The position numbers and the translations under genes were made by a program. The notes beneath the pieces were generated by a model. The model did no database searches, had not been told where the DNA came from, and saw nothing but the letters and a program-made list of their open reading frames with translations. From assembly GCF_030813595.1 (NCBI RefSeq), contig NZ_JAUSUH010000014.1, positions 1-64,000 of the forward strand: a DNA stretch of 64,000 nucleotides. The letters are read 5' to 3'. The DNA is from Ancylobacter vacuolatus. Its GTDB lineage: Bacteria > Pseudomonadota > Alphaproteobacteria > Rhizobiales > Xanthobacteraceae. Shown here piece after piece: positions 35,178 to 43,147 of this stretch; position 1 is the first letter of the stretch; each line of letters opens with the position of its first letter.

Positions 35178-36434
35178 TCAGAAACGGTCGGGGCGGAAGG
35201 GTTCGAGCGGAATGGAGGGCCGGCGCCCGGCCACCAGATCGGCGATCAGCCTGCCCGTTGCCGCGCTCTGGGTGAGGCCGAGATGGCCATGGCCGAAGGC
35301 ATAGAGCACGCGCGCCGAAGCGGTGGCGGGGCCGATGACGGGGAGCGAATCCGGCAGGGAGGGGCGAAAGCCCATCCACTGCTTGCCGCCCTCGGTGCGC
35401 AGCCCCGGCAGGAACTGCGCCGCCTTGGTCAGCATCGCCTCGGAACGCTTGAAGTTCGGCGGTGCCTTCAGCCCGCCCAGCTCCACCGCCCCGCCGACGC
35501 GGATGCCGGTGGAAAGCGGCGTCACCACGAAGCCATGGCCGCCAAAGGTGAGCTGGCGCCGCAGCTCGAAGGCGCCCGGCGGCAGGGTGGTGTTGTAGCC
35601 GCGCTCGGTCTCCAGCGGGATGGAATCGCCGAGCGACTTCGCCAGCGGGCGCGACCAGGCGCCACCGGCGATCACCGCCCGGCCGGCGTTCAGCACCTTG
35701 CCGTCGGCGAGGCGCAGTTGCACGCCCTGCGCGTGCGCCGTGAGGCTGACCACCTCGCCATGAACGAGCCCGGCGCCGCGCGCCATCACCATGCGGAACA
35801 GGGCCAGCGCGTAGTGATAGGGGTCGCCCACCGTCTGCCAGTGCGGGGTGAAGGTGCCCACCGTGAAGCGCGGCGAAACGCCGGGCTGGAGGTCCGCCAG
35901 CCGCTCGCCGCGCACATGCTCCAAGGCGATGCCCTCGCGCGCCCGCGCCTCCCAGCCCGGCAGGGAGGCGGCAAGCTCGCCCTCGCTCTCATAGAGCTGG
36001 AGATTGCCGTCGGAGCGCAGATGTTCGGCGAGGCCGGCCTGGGTCACCAGTGCCTGCGTCGCGGTGGCGGCGAAGCGCATCAGATTGCCCTGCGCCGTGA
36101 TCGAGGCGGCGTAGCGGTCGGGCAGGCTGGCGCGCCAGAAACGGATCAGCCAGGGCGTGATCTGCGGCAGGTAGCGCGGCGGAATGGAAAGCGGCCCCAG
36201 CGGGTCGAGCAGCCATTTCGGCGCCTTGCGCAGCATGCCGGGCGAGGCGAGGGGCAGAATGTCGGTAAAGGCCAGCGCCCCGGCATTGCCGTAGCTCGCC
36301 CCTTCCGCCACGCCGCCGCGCTCAACCAGCCGCACCCGATGCCCCTCGGCCAGCAGATGGAACGCGGTGGCGAGGCCGACAATGCCGGCACCGACGATGA
36401 CGATCTCATTGGATGGGGAGGCTGATGTGGGCAC
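35178..36434 (-). CDS. FAD-dependent D-amino acid dehydrogenase (probable D-hydroxyproline dehydrogenase)
   Basis: 418 residues of the DAO/DadA family. The dinucleotide-binding motif VIVGAGIVGLATAFHLL (about residues 12-28), followed by GNAGALAF, and the C-terminal FGHGHLGLTQSAATGRLIADL (about 380-400) are intact. It should oxidise cis-4-hydroxy-D-proline to pyrroline-4-hydroxy-2-carboxylate and pass electrons to the respiratory chain. The stop is 12 bases before the epimerase gene; the deaminase gene lies about 280 bases upstream in the same direction. Confidence 0.88.
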   Translation of the reverse strand: MPTSASPSNEIVIVGAGIVGLATAFHLLAEGHRVRLVERGGVAEGASYGNAGALAFTDILPLASPGMLRKAPKWLLDPLGPLSIPPRYLPQITPWLIRFWRASLPDRYAASITAQGNLMRFAATATQALVTQAGLAEHLRSDGNLQLYESEGELAASLPGWEARAREGIALEHVRGERLADLQPGVSPRFTVGTFTPHWQTVGDPYHYALALFRMVMARGAGLVHGEVVSLTAHAQGVQLRLADGKVLNAGRAVIAGGAWSRPLAKSLGDSIPLETERGYNTTLPPGAFELRRQLTFGGHGFVVTPLSTGIRVGGAVELGGLKAPPNFKRSEAMLTKAAQFLPGLRTEGGKQWMGFRPSLPDSLPVIGPATASARVLYAFGHGHLGLTQSAATGRLIADLVAGRRPSIPLEPFRPDRF

Positions 36435-36550
36435 GGGTTTGACCGACGTCGTTAGAGAGGGCCATCCCCCGCCTTCCGGCGGGAGATGAAGCAGGTTGAA
36501 GTAACCTCGAGCGCGGCGCCCTCAGGATCGGATGCGTGCGCGACCAGCAA

Positions 36551-36653
36551 CGTCATCCTGAGGCCCGGCTTAAGCTGGGCCTCGAAGGAGGCTCGTCGCG
36601 CCGGCCCGGAACCCATCCTTCGAGGCGCGCTGCGCGCGCACCTCAGGATGACG
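36551..36653. repeat. Inverted pair of the dispersed palindromic repeat
   Basis: One copy (36551-36588) starts CGTCATCCTGAGG and contains CCTCGAAGG; the second (36614-36653) is inverted, CATCCTTCGAGG to CCTCAGGATGACG. Together they could form a long stem in the 277-base gap between the deaminase and dehydrogenase genes. Otherwise nothing coding is seen there. Confidence 0.75.
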
Positions 36654-36711
36654 GCGCTTCCAGACCGGTGGCCTGGGCGTCGCACGCCTGAGGTGAGCGC
36701 GGTTTGCCGCC

Positions 36712-37608
36712 TCACGCCGCCTTGGCGAGGGTCGGGCGGGTGGCGAGGCCTTCGCGCACGATGCGCTCGACCTTGGCGCGCTGCTCGCCATCGAGTGGCA
36801 GGCGGGGGGCGCGCACGCGCTCGGTGGTGCCCGTCACCATCGCCTCGACCAGCTTCAGGTTCTGGACGAGATAGGTCGAGACGTCGAGGTCGAGCAGCGG
36901 GCGGAACCAGCGGTAGATTTCCAGCGCCTCGTCATAGCGCTTGGCCTTCATCAGCCGGTAGATCGCCACCGTCTCCTCGGGGAAGGCGACCACGAGGCCG
37001 GCGACCCAGCCCACCGCGCCGAGCGCCAGCGCCTCAAAGGCGAGGTTATCGACGCCGGTGAAGATGTCGAAGCGATCACCGAAGGCGTTCTGCAGTTCCA
37101 CCGTGCGGCGGATGTCGTCCGAGGACTCCTTCACCGCGACGAAGCGCGTGTCCTTGGCCAGTTCCGCCATGATGTCGATGGTGATGTCGACGCGGTAGGC
37201 GATGCGGTTGGAATAGATCATGACCGGCAGGTCGGCGGCCTCAGCCACCGCCGAGAGGGTCGCGACCGTTTCCTTCGGGTTGGTGTGGTAGACGAGGCTC
37301 GGCACCACCATCAGCCCGTCGGCACCGGCCTGCGCGGCGCGCTTGGCGAGGCTCGCGCAATCGCGGGTGGCGGCATCGGCGATGGTCATCAGCACCGGGC
37401 GCTTGCCGGCGACCGACTTGGCGGTCTTCAGCACGGCAAGGCGCTCGTCATGCGAGAGCATCGGGCCTTCGCCGAGCGAGCCGTTGACGATGATGCCATC
37501 GACGCCCGCATCGATCTGAAGGGCGAAGCAGCGCTCCATCTCCTTATGGTCGAGCGTGTCGTCTTCGTTGAACTTGGCGGTAACGGCGGGATAGACGCCC
37601 TGCCACAT
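36712..37608 (-). CDS. DHDPS-family lyase, probable 1-pyrroline-4-hydroxy-2-carboxylate deaminase
   Basis: 298 residues, TIM barrel of the dihydrodipicolinate synthase/N-acetylneuraminate lyase family. Schiff-base Lys160 in RFVAVKESSDD, Tyr132 in VMIYSNRIAY and the GSLGEG motif (43-48) are present. In hydroxyproline operons this member deaminates pyrroline-4-hydroxy-2-carboxylate to 2-oxoglutarate semialdehyde. The semialdehyde dehydrogenase that finishes the route is not in this window. Confidence 0.87.
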   Translation of the reverse strand: MWQGVYPAVTAKFNEDDTLDHKEMERCFALQIDAGVDGIIVNGSLGEGPMLSHDERLAVLKTAKSVAGKRPVLMTIADAATRDCASLAKRAAQAGADGLMVVPSLVYHTNPKETVATLSAVAEAADLPVMIYSNRIAYRVDITIDIMAELAKDTRFVAVKESSDDIRRTVELQNAFGDRFDIFTGVDNLAFEALALGAVGWVAGLVVAFPEETVAIYRLMKAKRYDEALEIYRWFRPLLDLDVSTYLVQNLKLVEAMVTGTTERVRAPRLPLDGEQRAKVERIVREGLATRPTLAKAA

Positions 37609-37648
37609 GGGAGTGCTCCTTAAGTCTCTTGCGAATGCGATCTATGGA

Positions 37649-38374
37649 TCAGAGGACGGATTTCAGGAAGTCGATCGTTTCCGGCTCGCGCGGATTGCCG
37701 ATCACCTGGGCGGGTGGGCCGATCTCGTGGATGCGGCCCTTGTGGAAGAAGGCGACGCGGTTCGACACCTCGCGGGCGAAGGCGATCTCGTGGGTGACGA
37801 CGATCATCGTCATGCCCTCGGAGGAGAGCAGGCGCATCGTGTCGAGCACCTCGCCCACCAGCTGCGGGTCGAGCGCCGAGGTCACTTCGTCGAACAGCAT
37901 GTAGTCCGGCGACATGGCGAGCGCGCGGGCGATCGCCATGCGCTGCTGCTGCCCGCCGGAAAGCTTGGAGGGATAGACCGCGATCTTCTCGCTGAGGCCG
38001 ACGCGGGCGAGCTTTTCCACCGCGATCGCCTCGGCCTCGGCCTTCGATTTGCCGAGCACCTTGCGCGGCGCCAGCATCACGTTTTCCAGCACGGTCAGAT
38101 GCGGGAAGGCGTTCCACTGTTGGAAAACAATGCCGATCTTGCGGCGCAGCTTGTTGAGATCGGTGCCGCGGCCGTGCACATCGGTCCCATCGACCAGAAT
38201 GCGACCCGAATTAATCGGTTCCAACCCATTGATGCACATGAGCAAGGTCGACTTGCCCGAGCCCGAGCCGCCGATGATGGAGACCACCTCGCCCTTCTCG
38301 ACGGTCATGGTGACGCCCTTGACCACTTCGAGCGAGCCGAAGGCTTTGTGGACGTCCTGGATTTCGATCGACAT
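37649..38374 (-). CDS. Amino acid ABC importer ATP-binding protein (hydroxyproline locus)
   Basis: 241 residues. Walker A GGSGSGKST, Q-loop GIVFQQWNAFPHLT, signature LSGGQQQRMAIARALA, Walker B YMLFDEVTSALDP and H-loop VVTHEIAFA. GlnQ/HisP class. Lies between the deaminase gene and the two permeases. Confidence 0.93.
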   Translation of the reverse strand: MSIEIQDVHKAFGSLEVVKGVTMTVEKGEVVSIIGGSGSGKSTLLMCINGLEPINSGRILVDGTDVHGRGTDLNKLRRKIGIVFQQWNAFPHLTVLENVMLAPRKVLGKSKAEAEAIAVEKLARVGLSEKIAVYPSKLSGGQQQRMAIARALAMSPDYMLFDEVTSALDPQLVGEVLDTMRLLSSEGMTMIVVTHEIAFAREVSNRVAFFHKGRIHEIGPPAQVIGNPREPETIDFLKSVL

Positions 38375-38382
38375 GTCGGTCC

Positions 38383-39048
38383 TCAGTCGTTCTCGCGCCA
38401 GCGCTTCTCAAGGCGTGCGCCGAGGCGGGCGATGGGGAAGCTCATCAGGAAATAGATCAGTCCGGCGATGGAGAGCACGAAGAGCGGCTCCTGGATGCGG
38501 GTGACGATCACCTGCGAGGAGCGCAGCAATTCGACCACGCCGATCCACCACACCATGGCGGTGTCCTTCATCACGCCGAGCGTGAGGCCGATCCAGCTTG
38601 GCAGGGCGACGCGCATGGCGATGGGGAAAACGATCTCGGTCAGGTCCTGCCGCCAGCTCAGCCCCAGCGAGCGCGCGGCGCGGCGCGTCGTGGTCGGCAC
38701 GGCGAGGAAGCCCGAGCGCACGATCTCGGTGCAATAGGCGGACATGTAAAGCGCCAGCACCACGCAACCCACCGTGAACGGGCTCCAGTGAATGCCGATG
38801 ATGGTCTTGAACGAGTTCGCCACCACCAGCTGGATCAGCAGGGGAATGGAGCGGAACACGTCCAGCACCGCGCCAAGCGGGGCATTCACCCACCAGGGCG
38901 AGATGGCGCGGACGACGCCGAAGACCACGCCGAGCAGCGTGCCGCCGAGCACCGCCCAGAAGGTGAGCATCAGCGTGACGCCGGCGCCCTTCAGCATGAA
39001 CCAGAGGTCGTTGGCCGAGAAGGTGGTGTCGAACAGGGAGGAGAACAT
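38383..39048 (-). CDS. Amino acid ABC importer permease (hydroxyproline locus, second)
   Basis: 221 residues, five hydrophobic segments, EAA-like loop (LAVPTTTRRAARSLGLSWRQ) for ATPase contact. Eight bases separate it from the ATPase gene. Pairs with the permease at 39061-39723. Confidence 0.92.
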   Translation of the reverse strand: MFSSLFDTTFSANDLWFMLKGAGVTLMLTFWAVLGGTLLGVVFGVVRAISPWWVNAPLGAVLDVFRSIPLLIQLVVANSFKTIIGIHWSPFTVGCVVLALYMSAYCTEIVRSGFLAVPTTTRRAARSLGLSWRQDLTEIVFPIAMRVALPSWIGLTLGVMKDTAMVWWIGVVELLRSSQVIVTRIQEPLFVLSIAGLIYFLMSFPIARLGARLEKRWREND

Positions 39049-39060
39049 GGCGCGCCTCCC

Positions 39061-39723
39061 TCAGTAGCGGAACAGCCGCCACGCCATCAGGCGCGCGGAA
39101 ACGGTGACGAACTTGGCGAGCAGATAATAGATCACCGCCGCCAGGGCGAAATATTCGAAGGTGCGGAAGGAGCGGACATTATATTCCTGCGTCACCCCGG
39201 TCAGATCGTCGTTGAGGCCAACGATGACGCCGAGCGAGGTCATCAGGATCGCCCAGACCATCTGGTTGGTGAGCGGATAGAAGACGATGCGGAACATCTG
39301 CGGCATCATCACCAGCCGGAAGGCCTGGATCTGGCCCATGCCGAGCGAGCGGGCGGCGCGGAGCTGCGTCTGCGGCACGGCGCGCAGGCCGCCGCGAAAG
39401 GTCTCCGCGAGATAGCCGGCATTGTTGAAGGTGATGCCCGCCAGCAGCGCGACGAAGCTGTCGAGATGGATGCCGAGCGAGCCGAGGCCGAAATAGGCCA
39501 TGTAGATCTGGAACAGAGCCGGGGTGTTGCGGGCCAGTTCGACCCAGCTCACCGCCGCCGCGCGGAAGACGCGGTATTTCGAGGAGGCGCCGACCGCGAG
39601 CAGCACCGCGAAGAACACGCCGAGCACCATGGAGAGCACGGCGATCTCAAGCGTGACCAGCGCGCCCCACAGCATGTCGGGCAGCGCGCGGAACGCCGGC
39701 AGCCAGTGGAAAGTATAGTTCAT
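39061..39723 (-). CDS. Amino acid ABC importer permease (hydroxyproline locus, first)
   Basis: About 220 residues from the ATG at 39723 (MNYTFHWLPAF). HisM/GlnP family: ARNTPALFQIYMAYFGLGSLG, then the EAA loop (RAVPQTQLRAARSLGMGQIQ). Twelve bases before the second permease gene. Confidence 0.92.
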   Translation of the reverse strand: MNYTFHWLPAFRALPDMLWGALVTLEIAVLSMVLGVFFAVLLAVGASSKYRVFRAAAVSWVELARNTPALFQIYMAYFGLGSLGIHLDSFVALLAGITFNNAGYLAETFRGGLRAVPQTQLRAARSLGMGQIQAFRLVMMPQMFRIVFYPLTNQMVWAILMTSLGVIVGLNDDLTGVTQEYNVRSFRTFEYFALAAVIYYLLAKFVTVSARLMAWRLFRY

Positions 39724-39782
39724 GGCGGGCTCGTGGTCGCGGGCATCGGGCGCAGAATGCAGGGGCAAGAAAGATGCCGGGC

Positions 39783-39880
39783 CGTCATCCCGGCCTGAGG
39801 CGAAGCCACAGAGCCGGGATCGTCGACCGGGCTTGCCTCGGTGCGATCCCGGATCGGCCTGCCGGCCGTCCGGGATGACA
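39783..39880. repeat. Long imperfect palindrome between ABC genes
   Basis: CGTCATCCCGGCCTGAGG at the left and GTCCGGGATGACA at the right are inverted; the interior holds further inverted GATCCCGG/CCGGGATC pairs. A different member of the dispersed-element set, filling most of the 171-base gap between the binding-protein gene and the permeases. May attenuate permease expression relative to the binding protein. Confidence 0.65.
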
Positions 39881-39894
39881 CGAGGGAGACCCGC

Positions 39895-40710
39895 TCAGCG
39901 ATAGACGCCGGGAACAGTCAGGCTGGGCGCCTCGCCAAGGCCGATCCACTTGTCGTAGAGGGCCTTGTAGCGGCCGGTGCGGACCTGCTGATTCACGAAC
40001 AGGTTCAGATAGTTGAGAAGGCCCTGCTCGTTGCGCAGGGCGATCAGCGCGACATAGTCGATGTCGTAGGGGGCATCGCCGCCCATCATCAGGCCCTTAT
40101 ACTTGCCTTCCTTGACGATCGCCGCAGCAACGGTGGAGGTAACCACAGTCGCGTCGATCTGGCCCTGCGAAAGCGCAAGGAACACGTCGGCCTGGTTCTG
40201 GTAGCCGCGGAAGGTAGTGCCAGCGCCCCATTTCTTGACGTCGCTCTCGAGCGCCATGGCCTCGAAAGTACCTGAAACCGAGCCGGTCTTCTTGCCCTTG
40301 AGGCTGTCGTAATCCTTGATCCCCACGCCGTCCTTGGTGAGAACTACCATCGTGAAGGCGAAATACGGAATGGTGAAGCCGGCGGTCTTGGCGCGCTCCA
40401 GCGTGTCGGAGGTCGAGGCGACGCCGACATCGACGCGGCCCGAGACCAGCGCGGGGATGCGGTCGGGGAAGGGGGTCTCGACGACCTCGGCCTTCACGCC
40501 CAGCGCCTTGGCGAGGTCGTTGCAGTAATCGACGTCGAAGCCGATCGGCTCATTATTGGCGTCGCGCGATCCCATGGGCGGGAAATCCAGCACCACGGCG
40601 CAGCGCAGCGTGCCGGAAGCGATGATGTCGTCGAGCTTGTCCGCCTGCGCGGGCAGGACGGCGGCGAGCGTCAGCGCCGCCGCGGCCAGAATGCCGAATC
40701 CCTTAGCCAT
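39895..40710 (-). CDS. Amino acid ABC importer substrate-binding protein (hydroxyproline locus)
   Basis: About 271 residues from the ATG at 40710 (MAKGFGILAAAAL), preceded by GAGGAG. Signal peptide to about residue 22 (PAQA). SBP_bac_3 domain with LRCAVVLDFPPMGSRDANNEPIGFDVDYC and VDVGVASTSDTLERA. First gene of the leftward hydroxyproline operon and divergent from a GntR gene. Its likely ligand is a hydroxyproline isomer. Confidence 0.92.
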   Translation of the reverse strand: MAKGFGILAAAALTLAAVLPAQADKLDDIIASGTLRCAVVLDFPPMGSRDANNEPIGFDVDYCNDLAKALGVKAEVVETPFPDRIPALVSGRVDVGVASTSDTLERAKTAGFTIPYFAFTMVVLTKDGVGIKDYDSLKGKKTGSVSGTFEAMALESDVKKWGAGTTFRGYQNQADVFLALSQGQIDATVVTSTVAAAIVKEGKYKGLMMGGDAPYDIDYVALIALRNEQGLLNYLNLFVNQQVRTGRYKALYDKWIGLGEAPSLTVPGVYR

Positions 40711-40925
40711 TGATGGCTCTCCTCTGGAGGAAGCTGTCTTCATTGTTGATGGCCGGCGGCGCCGAAGGAGGCGCCGGTTCCGGCGACAGGAGAAGCTTGC
40801 GATTTTTGGATCCAAGTTTCAATATCCATTTTGCAGGAGCCGAATGAAATTTACCTGTGGTCGGCCGGTGGCATCGCGCGCGACAAAACGGCAGGGTGTA
40901 GGGACGCTGGGCCGCGTCCGGTGAC
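40711..40925. promoter_or_regulatory. Divergent promoter region with palindromic TTGGATCCAA site
   Basis: This 215-base gap separates the binding-protein gene and gntR. TTGGATCCAA (40806-40815) is a perfect 10-bp palindrome in an AT-rich stretch; a related half-site ATATCCA (40822-40828) follows. It is the best candidate for the GntR operator of the hydroxyproline operon. Confidence 0.45.
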
Positions 40926-41651
40926 ATGGACCGGCGGCCCGGCCACGCCGTTGAGGAGGCAGGCACGTTGAAGGTCAAGGCTACGGACATTGCGCAGATG
41001 GCGTCCGCGTCGGATGTCATTTTCGACGCGCTGCGCGAGGCGATCGCCAAGGGCGATATCGCCGAGGGCCAGACCCTGCGTCAGGACCATATCGCCCGCA
41101 TGTTCAATGTCAGCCGCATCCCCGTGCGCGAGGCGCTGACCCGGCTGGAGGAGCAGGGGCTGGTGTCGACCCAGCGCTATCGCGGGGCCGTCGTCACCAC
41201 GCTATCCACTGAGGAAATCCGCGAAATCTTCGCGTTTCGCGCGCTACTCGAGCCGGAAGTGCTGCGCTTTTCGGTCGAGCGCATCTCCGACGACGGGCTG
41301 GAGGCGGCCAAGCGCTTCGCCCATGCCTTCGCCACCGAAACCGATTCCTCGCATTGGGGCGAATTGAACCGGAGCTTCCATTACAGCCTCTACGAGGCGT
41401 CCGGTCGCCCCTATTTCCTGCAGACGATCAGTGCGGCGCTGGATCGCGTCGACCGCTATCTGCGCGCCCAGCTGGTGCTGACCGACGGCATGGCACGGGC
41501 ACGCCGCGAGCATGAGGGCATTCTTCTCGCCTGCATCCGCCGTGATGCCGAAGAGGCGGCCGACCTCACCCGCCAGCATATTCTCGGCGCCTGCGTCTCG
41601 CTTATCGACTTCCTCGACCGTACCCGGGTGGCCAACGATCAACAGGGCTAG
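40926..41651 (+). CDS. GntR-family regulator (FCD type) of the hydroxyproline operon
   Basis: 241 residues. Winged helix (about 22-90; LRQDHIARMFNVSRIPVREALTRLEEQG) and FCD domain with WGELNRSFHYSLYEASGRPYF and REHEGILLACIRRDAEEAAD. A start further in (TTG at 40968) would also give a full domain. Its divergent position suggests control of the ABC/4-hydroxyproline operon. A palindromic repeat begins at the last base of its stop codon. Confidence 0.9.
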   Translation: MDRRPGHAVEEAGTLKVKATDIAQMASASDVIFDALREAIAKGDIAEGQTLRQDHIARMFNVSRIPVREALTRLEEQGLVSTQRYRGAVVTTLSTEEIREIFAFRALLEPEVLRFSVERISDDGLEAAKRFAHAFATETDSSHWGELNRSFHYSLYEASGRPYFLQTISAALDRVDRYLRAQLVLTDGMARARREHEGILLACIRRDAEEAADLTRQHILGACVSLIDFLDRTRVANDQQG

Positions 41652-41700
41652 AGCATTTTCGAGCGAAGCGGGTTCCGGTTCGCGTGAAGAAAATGCGTAA
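41651..41700. repeat. Dispersed hairpin element after gntR
   Basis: GCATTTTC (41653-41660) pairs with GAAAATGC (41689-41696), and inside it GCGAA (41663-41667) pairs with TTCGC (41679-41683). This sequence type, GAGCATTTTC near a gene end, recurs at 53587-53596 (GAGCATTTTC). It may act as a transcription end for gntR and the opposing polymerase gene. Confidence 0.7.
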
Positions 41701-41710
41701 AGACATAAGC

Positions 41711-43147
41711 CTAGGGCGCGTCCGGAGAAGCGCCTTTCACCATACGTGCTCCGGCAGGGGGCATCGCGGCGCCTCTTGCCTGAAGAAGAGCCATCAGCGC
41801 GCCGAAGCGCAGCGCCTCGAACACGCCGAAATCCGGTGTCGTTCCGATCAGCAGGCTCGCCACGAAACTTGGGAAAAAGGACCATTTCAGCCCGCTCGCC
41901 AACCCCTGGAGGCGCGGCTCGCCCTTCGCGGCAGGGGTGAGCAACAGCCGTGCCACGAAACAGAAGTAAAAAATGAAACCGAGCAGGCCGGTACTGGCGA
42001 AGAGCGCGACAGCGAAGTTCGACGCCCGTGTCGAGCCGAGACCGACGCCCACCAGATAGCTGTCGAGGCCCGCCTGCAGCGATGTCGCGGTCCAGGCGCT
42101 GCGTTCGATATAGGAACTGGTCTCGACCTTGCTGAAGATGATTTCGTCGAGGCGCTGCATAACGGGCTCGAAGACGCCCGGTGTAATCATCACCGCAGCG
42201 GCAGCGAAGCCGATGATCGCCAATGCCAGGAAGAAGTCCTGCCGCACGCCGCTATAGGAGAAGCGGGGGCGATTGATCCGAAAGGCGCGGGTAAACCAGT
42301 CGAGGCCCATCAGCAGCCCGAGAACCCCGAGGCCGACATAGCCGGCCGAGGACGTGGACATCACCAGCAATATGGCGAGGACGATGATGATGCTGTTGAG
42401 GCGGACAGCCTGTGCCCGATCCTCAACACTGCCGCGCAGAAAGAACAAGCAGGCCAGCAAACCCAGCGTCAGCCCGCCATAAGAGGAGGCTTCCGGCATC
42501 AGCCCGGTGAGCCGACGGCTGCCATCCGAGATGGCGGCATTGTCCAGCAGCGCATAGCTGGCGTTCTTGAAGGCATCAAGGAAGGGGCCGAGCGGCAGGA
42601 ACCCCTCAAGATAGCTGAGAACCCCGGTGATGATCGTGACGATGGCGCTGAACATCAGCCCGCGCAGGATCAGCGGCTGGTGCTGCGGCGATCGAAAGAA
42701 ATTGGCAAAGGCGAAAACCAGCAAAGTCGACAGCGTCAGATAGGCAAGCTGCGAGACATTCTGAAGGGTGGGGCGCAACAGCGCGACTTCCTGATAGGCC
42801 GTTGCCATCGGGACAATGGCGACCTGCCCCGCCAGCAGGCGCGGCATGAAGAGCGTCACCAGCAGCGCGACCGTCCAGAACGCCGTCAGTATCACGCCGG
42901 GCAACCGCAGGGCCGTGGTCAGAAGATCGGCGAGGCCATGCCGCCGCAGCAGAATCTGCCGCAGCAAAAAGAACGCGGCAGTGACATGCACGGCCAGAAG
43001 CGAGAGGCCCCCCGTCGCTTGCACCGGGACCACGGCGAACGCGCCGAAGGGCAGCATGGCGAAGAACAGCCACACCAGAACCTGCCGCCGCGAGAACAGG
43101 CCCCACAACGCCAGGGACCAGAAACAGGCGATCGCCAGCGCACTCAT
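41711..43147 (-). CDS. Wzy/O-antigen ligase-like polysaccharide polymerase
   Basis: 478 residues with about 11 hydrophobic segments and a long periplasmic loop (about 325-385) before YLVGVGLGSTRASNF, the Wzy_C-like part of the O-antigen ligase/polymerase family. It probably polymerises lipid-linked repeat units in the periplasm. The start overlaps the upstream glycosyltransferase stop (ATGA). Another protein of the same family lies at 51272-52759, so which one polymerises and which has another role is not known. Confidence 0.8.
   Translation of the reverse strand: MSALAIACFWSLALWGLFSRRQVLVWLFFAMLPFGAFAVVPVQATGGLSLLAVHVTAAFFLLRQILLRRHGLADLLTTALRLPGVILTAFWTVALLVTLFMPRLLAGQVAIVPMATAYQEVALLRPTLQNVSQLAYLTLSTLLVFAFANFFRSPQHQPLILRGLMFSAIVTIITGVLSYLEGFLPLGPFLDAFKNASYALLDNAAISDGSRRLTGLMPEASSYGGLTLGLLACLFFLRGSVEDRAQAVRLNSIIIVLAILLVMSTSSAGYVGLGVLGLLMGLDWFTRAFRINRPRFSYSGVRQDFFLALAIIGFAAAAVMITPGVFEPVMQRLDEIIFSKVETSSYIERSAWTATSLQAGLDSYLVGVGLGSTRASNFAVALFASTGLLGFIFYFCFVARLLLTPAAKGEPRLQGLASGLKWSFFPSFVASLLIGTTPDFGVFEALRFGALMALLQARGAAMPPAGARMVKGASPDAP

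Noticed and set aside
32916..36425. A 1169-codon open frame on the plus strand
   Set aside because: It lies antisense to three well-identified genes (enolase-family dehydratase, epimerase, FAD dehydrogenase); its translation is His/Arg/Gly-rich without domains. Such frames arise from high GC third positions.
31680..36653. Possible CRISPR array from repeated short palindromes
   Set aside because: The repeats are far apart, in varied orientation and separated by genes; there are no regular spacers and no cas genes.
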